Shown one piece after another: positions 5,853 to 9,167 of a stretch of DNA of 9,167 nucleotides. The notes below the pieces were generated by a model. That model had not been told where the DNA came from. It saw only the letters and a program-made list of their open reading frames with translations, and ran no database searches. The stretch comes from Pseudomonadota bacterium. Lineage in GTDB: Bacteria; Pseudomonadota; Alphaproteobacteria; Rhizobiales; Xanthobacteraceae. The DNA lies in assembly GCA_023432845.1 (NCBI GenBank), contig JAEZEY010000118.1, positions 1 to 9,167 on the forward strand. The letters are read 5' to 3'. The translations under genes were made by a program, and so were the position numbers. Each line of letters begins with the position of its first letter. Position 1 is the first letter of the stretch.

Positions 5853-6301
5853 TGTTCCAATACGGCTTCCTGATCGAAAGCATGGTTTCCGTCCTGCTGC
5901 TGATGACCATCCTGTATTGCGTACGGCTCAACAACCAGATCCGCTTGCTAAAGGCCGATGAGCAATCGCTGCGCGCCACCATCGCGGAGCTGATTACCGC
6001 GACGGAAATCGCCGAACGCGCCATCGGCGGCCTCAAGGCGACGATGCGCGAAGGCGAACAGACGCTGGGCGAGCGCATCAAGCATACCGAAGCGATCTCG
6101 GCCGAACTCGGGCAACAGCTGGACGCCGGCGAACTGCTGCTGTCGCGGCTGGTTCGCATCACCGAGGCCGGGCGTCCCGACGCGCAGCCGGTGCCGAGCG
6201 TACCGCGCGCGCAGGCGGTCGCCGCCGCGGCCCAGGCTCTTGCCGAGCGGCAGAAGGCGCGGCTCAAATCCACCGGCCAAGGTAGCGGGCTGGCGGCATG
6301 A
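5852..6301 (+). CDS. DUF6468 family membrane protein, probable PflI-type flagellar placement factor
   Basis: The 149-residue protein has one membrane segment near the N-terminus (about 5-24, GFLIESMVSVLLLMTILYCV), then a long charged helical, probably coiled-coil region (about 25-106, with ITATEIAERAIGGLKATMREGEQ). It ends in an Ala/Pro-rich tail (110-149). This layout and its place directly after fliM match the DUF6468 family. From memory, Caulobacter pflI sits in this position and encodes a bitopic protein that marks the pole where the flagellum is built; equating the two is inference, so no symbol is given. Translation is probably coupled: the start overlaps the fliM stop by one base and the stop overlaps the next start by four (ATGA). 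An alternative GTG start one codon upstream is possible. Confidence 0.88.
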   Translation: MFQYGFLIESMVSVLLLMTILYCVRLNNQIRLLKADEQSLRATIAELITATEIAERAIGGLKATMREGEQTLGERIKHTEAISAELGQQLDAGELLLSRLVRITEAGRPDAQPVPSVPRAQAVAAAAQALAERQKARLKSTGQGSGLAA

Positions 6302-7272
6302 TCAAGCTGGCGCGCGAATTCCGTCTCATCCCGATCGTCCTCCTGGCGACGATCTGTCTGCTTGGGCTGAAGGTGACGGGAATCGTGTTCGACGGCGGCT
6401 ATACCTTGGGCGAGAGGCTGAGCCAACGCGGCAAGCCGGCGGGCATGACGGTAACGTCCGGGAAGGACGTGCCGGATTATCCGCGCATCGTGGTGGCGGG
6501 CGAACCGCCCGCGCCGGAATCGCCGTCGGCGAATTCGGCGAGCCCGTGGGCCAAGGAGATGTTCAACTTCGGCGGCGCGCGCACGCGTGAGCCCGAGGTC
6601 ACCGGTTCGGCCGCCAACCCGTCCGCGACGCTGCCCAAGATTGGCAGCAGTTCAGCTGATAGCGAGATCGTCACCGGCTCGGCCGGCGGCGGCAAGCCGC
6701 AGGATTCGGCCGCGCAGGCTCCATCCGAACCCCTCAAGCGGACGGAACAGCCGCCGGCGCCAACCAAGCTCGAGGTTGGCGGCGATGCGCAGCCGCTGTC
6801 GCCCGGCAAGGTCAACTCGCCGTCCGAGCGCGCGCTGCTCAGCCGTCTGCAGGATCGTCGCGAGACGCTCGATATCCGCAACAAGGAACTCGACATGCGC
6901 GAGAGCCTGATCAAGGCGGCGGAGAAGCGGCTCGAGGCCAAAGTCGGTGAGCTGAAGGATATCGAGTCGCGCATCAAAACCGCGACCGAAGTCCGCGACA
7001 AGGACGAGAAGGAACGTCTCAAGGGCCTGGTCGCCATGTACGAGAACATGAAGCCGAAGGATGCGGCGCGCATCTTCGACCGGCTCGAGCTCAAGGTTCT
7101 GGTCGATCTGTCGACCGCGATGAAGCCGATCACCATGTCGGCGGTGCTGGCGCAGATGTCGCCGGAGGCCGCCGAGCGGCTGACGGTCGAGTTGGCCACG
7201 CGCGCGAATGGTCCCAACGCGCAAGCCGCCGGCGATCTGCCGAAAATCGAAGGCCAGCCGGGCAAGCTTTGA
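6298..7272 (+). CDS. MotE-like flagellar protein with MgtE_N/FliG-type C-terminal domain
   Basis: The 324-residue protein begins with a short basic segment and one hydrophobic stretch (about 11-31, IPIVLLATICLLGLKVTGIVF) that acts as a signal anchor or uncleaved signal. A long disordered Pro/Ser/Ala/Gly-rich region follows (about 65-175), then a charged coiled coil (about 176-240). The compact helical domain at about 241-303 (LKGLVAMYENMKPKDAARIFDRLELKVLVDL, then VLAQMSPEAAERLTVELA) resembles the MgtE_N/FliG superhelix that defines MotE-family annotations. In Sinorhizobium, MotE is a periplasmic chaperone for the motor protein MotC and, as I recall, forms disulphide dimers. Here the only cysteine (C20) lies in the membrane segment. 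The gene overlaps its upstream neighbour by ATGA; no good Shine-Dalgarno is seen, so coupling is likely. Confidence 0.88.
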   Translation: MIKLAREFRLIPIVLLATICLLGLKVTGIVFDGGYTLGERLSQRGKPAGMTVTSGKDVPDYPRIVVAGEPPAPESPSANSASPWAKEMFNFGGARTREPEVTGSAANPSATLPKIGSSSADSEIVTGSAGGGKPQDSAAQAPSEPLKRTEQPPAPTKLEVGGDAQPLSPGKVNSPSERALLSRLQDRRETLDIRNKELDMRESLIKAAEKRLEAKVGELKDIESRIKTATEVRDKDEKERLKGLVAMYENMKPKDAARIFDRLELKVLVDLSTAMKPITMSAVLAQMSPEAAERLTVELATRANGPNAQAAGDLPKIEGQPGKL

Positions 7273-7384
7273 CGCCGCAGCCGGTGTCCGGATGCGCTTT
7301 AGGAATGTGTTTTACCGCAACGGTTAATCCGCCGTTAAACGCAGGTCCTTAGGGTCGTCGGTCAATATCCGCGCGAAAGACCTT
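7273..7384 (+). promoter_or_regulatory. Spacer with promoter for the terminal gene
   Basis: This 112-bp gap separates the motE-like gene from the large gene at 7385. It has no supported gene and no obvious terminator. It holds the TTAA-N7-TTAA box at 7324-7338. A -10-like AT tract (TCAATAT, 7362-7368) lies downstream at non-ideal spacing. The large gene probably has its own promoter here, though read-through from the fliL operon is possible. Confidence 0.5.
7324..7338 (+). promoter_or_regulatory. CtrA box TTAA-N7-TTAA
   Basis: TTAATCCGCCGTTAA exactly matches the CtrA consensus TTAA-N7-TTAA, with AC following the second half. It ends 46 bp before the ATG at 7385, a position suited to activation from near -35. 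In alphaproteobacteria CtrA controls many flagellar promoters. Chance occurrence is reduced by the high GC content and the intergenic location. Confidence 0.65.
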
Positions 7385-9167
7385 ATGACGTCTCGTCCTG
7401 GCAGCAAGTCCACCGCGATGGCGCGGGCGCTCACGGCAGCGCGCGCGGCGATGGCGTTGTTCGCGGTGGCGGCGGTCAATATCGCCATGGCTGCGGCGGC
7501 CGAGCCGGTGAAAGGCGAGGTCAAGGCCGAGGCCGAAGCCGGATTCGGCCGGATGATCTTCAAATTCGAGGATCCGGTCGATGCGACGGTTCGCATTGCC
7601 GGCGCCATCCTCGTCCTTGAATTCAAGGAGCCGGTGGCCGTCGCCGTCGACCGCATCAGTAGCCGGATACGCGACTATGTCAGCGCGGCCCGCGTCGACC
7701 CCGACGGCAAGGCGGTGCGCATCGCTCTGGCCGGCAAATTCCGCATCAATCCGATTCCGGCGGCGGATCGCCTGTTCATCGATCTGTTGCCCGAGCCGTG
7801 GGTCGGCATGCTGCCGGGCCTGCCGCAGGACGTGGTCGACGAACTGGCCGCTCGCGCTCGCGCCGCCGAACTGGCCTCGCGCAAGAAACGCGCCGCCGAA
7901 CAGGCCGCGGCAATGCCAGCGGTGCGGGTGAAGGTGGTCAAGCTGCCGACCTTCATGCGCTACGTGTTCGATCTGCCGCCCGGCATCGAGGCCACCCCCG
8001 AGCTTTCCGACGGCAAGTTCAAGGTGCATTTCAACAAGCCGGCGAAATGGGACCTCGCCGATGTCGCGGCGACGCTGCCGTCGACTGTGAAATCGGTAAA
8101 GCCGGAAGCCGAGTTCGATTCCGTCGGTGTCATCTACACGCTCAACGGCATGCCGGAGACGCGCTCCTTCCGCGAGGAGAAGAGCTTCGTTGTCGATATC
8201 GGGCTTGGCCCGGATGCCGACCCGCAGGCGCTTACGCCGTTGGTGCCGGGCATTGCCGCTGCTGCCGTGCAGATCGCGCCGCCGGAAACGGTGCCGGCCA
8301 AGGAAGCGAGCCGCGAAGAGGTGCCGCCGCCGTTGAAGGACATGCCGCCTTTGAAGGACGCGCCGCGCCAGGAGACGGCCGAGCCTGCGCCGCCACCAGC
8401 CCGGCCGATGCCGTCGCTGGCGCCGAAGGCCGAGATGAAGTTGCAGGCCAATCCCGACGTGAAGCCCGAGCCCGTCGCCACGCCGAAGTCCGAACCGGCG
8501 AAGGCGGATGCGAAAGCAGCGCAGGTCAAGCCGCCTGAGATGACGACCCCGGCGCAGGCCGCCGAAGCGCCGGGTGGGGAGACGGTCAAGGCGCAACTGA
8601 AACCGCAGGCTGCGCCGCAGCCGAAAGCCGCGACCGTCAATGCCGATAGCGCCATGCCGGCGATCGCCACCGCCTCGAGCGACCAGATGCGCATCAGTAT
8701 GCCTTTCGCTGCTCCGACCCCAGCCGCCATGTTCCGGCGCGGCGACTCGCTCTGGCTGGTGTTCGACAGCAACAAGGCGATCGACGTGTCGCAGCTGGCG
8801 CGCGACTTCGGCCATATCGTGCGTCAGGCCAATTACGAGAGTGGCGGCAGCGGCGAGGGCATCGTGCGTCGGCGCCTGGTGCGGCCGATGCAGGCGAGTC
8901 TCGAAGCCGACGACAATGGCGGGATCCTCAAGGTTGGCGACAGCGTCGCGACGCCGCCGCAGGCGTTGTCGATGGCGCGGCTGATCAATGGCAGCAAGCG
9001 CGGCATGGTGGTGCCGCTCGAAAATGCCGGCACGCTGCATCATCTCACCGATCCCGATCTCGGCACGCGGCTGATGGCGATCACGGCGCTGGCGCCAGCG
9101 CGTGGCCTAATGCGACCGCAGAACTTCGTCGAGTTGCGCGTCCTGCAATCCATGCACGGTATCGCCC
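7385..9167 (+). CDS. Large exported protein with repeated beta-rich modules, flagellar-cluster gene of unknown function (3' end outside window)
   Basis: The frame is open from ATG 7385 to the right edge, giving 594 residues without a stop. The N-terminus is an export signal: Arg/Lys-containing region (1-20), hydrophobic core (21-38), probable cleavage near the AMAAAA/EP junction (39-40). Three similar beta-rich modules follow, beginning near residues 54 (GFGRMIFKFEDPVDATVRI), 180 (VRVKVVKLPTFMRYVFDLP) and 435 (MRISMPFAAPTPAAMFRRGD). Each has strand, hydrophobic turn and strand, then FxxP or FDxN. They recall AMIN-type periplasmic modules, but this is by eye. Residues about 279-430 form a Pro/Ala/Lys-rich linker. 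Related genes at this locus in alphaproteobacteria are, from memory, annotated as TPR proteins; no TPR is visible here, so any would lie beyond the edge. The ATG is the first after an in-frame TAA (7325-7327), with only a weak GAAAG upstream; ATG 7418 is an alternative. The upstream CtrA box suggests its own control. Confidence 0.85.
   Translation, partial: MTSRPGSKSTAMARALTAARAAMALFAVAAVNIAMAAAAEPVKGEVKAEAEAGFGRMIFKFEDPVDATVRIAGAILVLEFKEPVAVAVDRISSRIRDYVSAARVDPDGKAVRIALAGKFRINPIPAADRLFIDLLPEPWVGMLPGLPQDVVDELAARARAAELASRKKRAAEQAAAMPAVRVKVVKLPTFMRYVFDLPPGIEATPELSDGKFKVHFNKPAKWDLADVAATLPSTVKSVKPEAEFDSVGVIYTLNGMPETRSFREEKSFVVDIGLGPDADPQALTPLVPGIAAAAVQIAPPETVPAKEASREEVPPPLKDMPPLKDAPRQETAEPAPPPARPMPSLAPKAEMKLQANPDVKPEPVATPKSEPAKADAKAAQVKPPEMTTPAQAAEAPGGETVKAQLKPQAAPQPKAATVNADSAMPAIATASSDQMRISMPFAAPTPAAMFRRGDSLWLVFDSNKAIDVSQLARDFGHIVRQANYESGGSGEGIVRRRLVRPMQASLEADDNGGILKVGDSVATPPQALSMARLINGSKRGMVVPLENAGTLHHLTDPDLGTRLMAITALAPARGLMRPQNFVELRVLQSMHGIA

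Noticed and set aside
6477..7265. About 262-codon minus-strand frame opposite the motE-like gene
   Set aside because: Ser/Arg-rich shadow of a gene whose plus-strand product has a membrane segment, coiled coil and a recognisable C-terminal domain.
7349..9043. About 564-codon open frame on the minus strand opposite the large terminal gene
   Set aside because: The product is Arg/His/Gly/Leu-rich with no recognisable fold. The plus-strand frame has a signal peptide, ordered modules and an upstream CtrA box, and remains open to the edge.
1..9167. CRISPR arrays, insertion sequences, tRNA or rRNA genes
   Set aside because: Nothing fits by reading: no regularly spaced repeats, no transposase, no tRNA cloverleaf or rRNA signature was noticed; the window is a continuous conserved flagellar locus.

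Overview
The window is a stretch of a chromosomal flagellar cluster from a GC-rich alphaproteobacterium. The best guess is Hyphomicrobiales (Bradyrhizobium / Rhodopseudomonas / Xanthobacteraceae type). The basis is the gene content, the alphaproteobacterial versions of FliM and FlgA, the DUF6468 (PflI-like) and MotE-like genes directly after fliM, and CtrA-like and sigma-54-like promoter motifs. From memory the same order (flgH-flgA-flgG-flgF <-> fliL-fliM-pflI) occurs in Caulobacter; this was not checked by search.

Layout. Bases 1-300 hold no gene I can support; they contain a strong terminator for the leftward transcript at 104-135. Bases 301-3717 are a leftward operon, flgF-flgG-flgA-flgH, coding for proximal rod, distal rod, P-ring chaperone and L-ring proteins. 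Bases 3718-4098 are a 381-bp divergent control region. It holds a near-consensus sigma-54 promoter for flgF, a CGGCAA/TTGCCG dyad, a CtrA-type TTAACCAT half-site, and two almost identical 14-bp GCCAC-N4-GTGGC dyads exactly 20 bp apart in front of fliL. Bases 4099-7272 are a rightward operon, fliL-fliM-DUF6468-motE-like, with start/stop overlaps at the last two junctions. Bases 7273-7384 are a 112-bp spacer with a perfect TTAA-N7-TTAA CtrA box. From 7385 to the right edge runs a large exported protein of unknown function whose 3' end lies outside the window.

Functionally, the left operon builds the parts that cross the periplasm and outer membrane. The right operon supplies the motor and switch side: FliL at the stator, FliM in the C-ring, a probable flagellar-placement protein and a MotE-type periplasmic protein. 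The divergent arrangement lets both halves be controlled from one region, with sigma-54 clearly visible for the rod side and candidate CtrA input for the motor side and the terminal large gene. No mobile elements, CRISPR arrays, tRNA or rRNA genes were seen. The novelty lies mainly in the regulatory DNA and the terminal uncharacterised gene.
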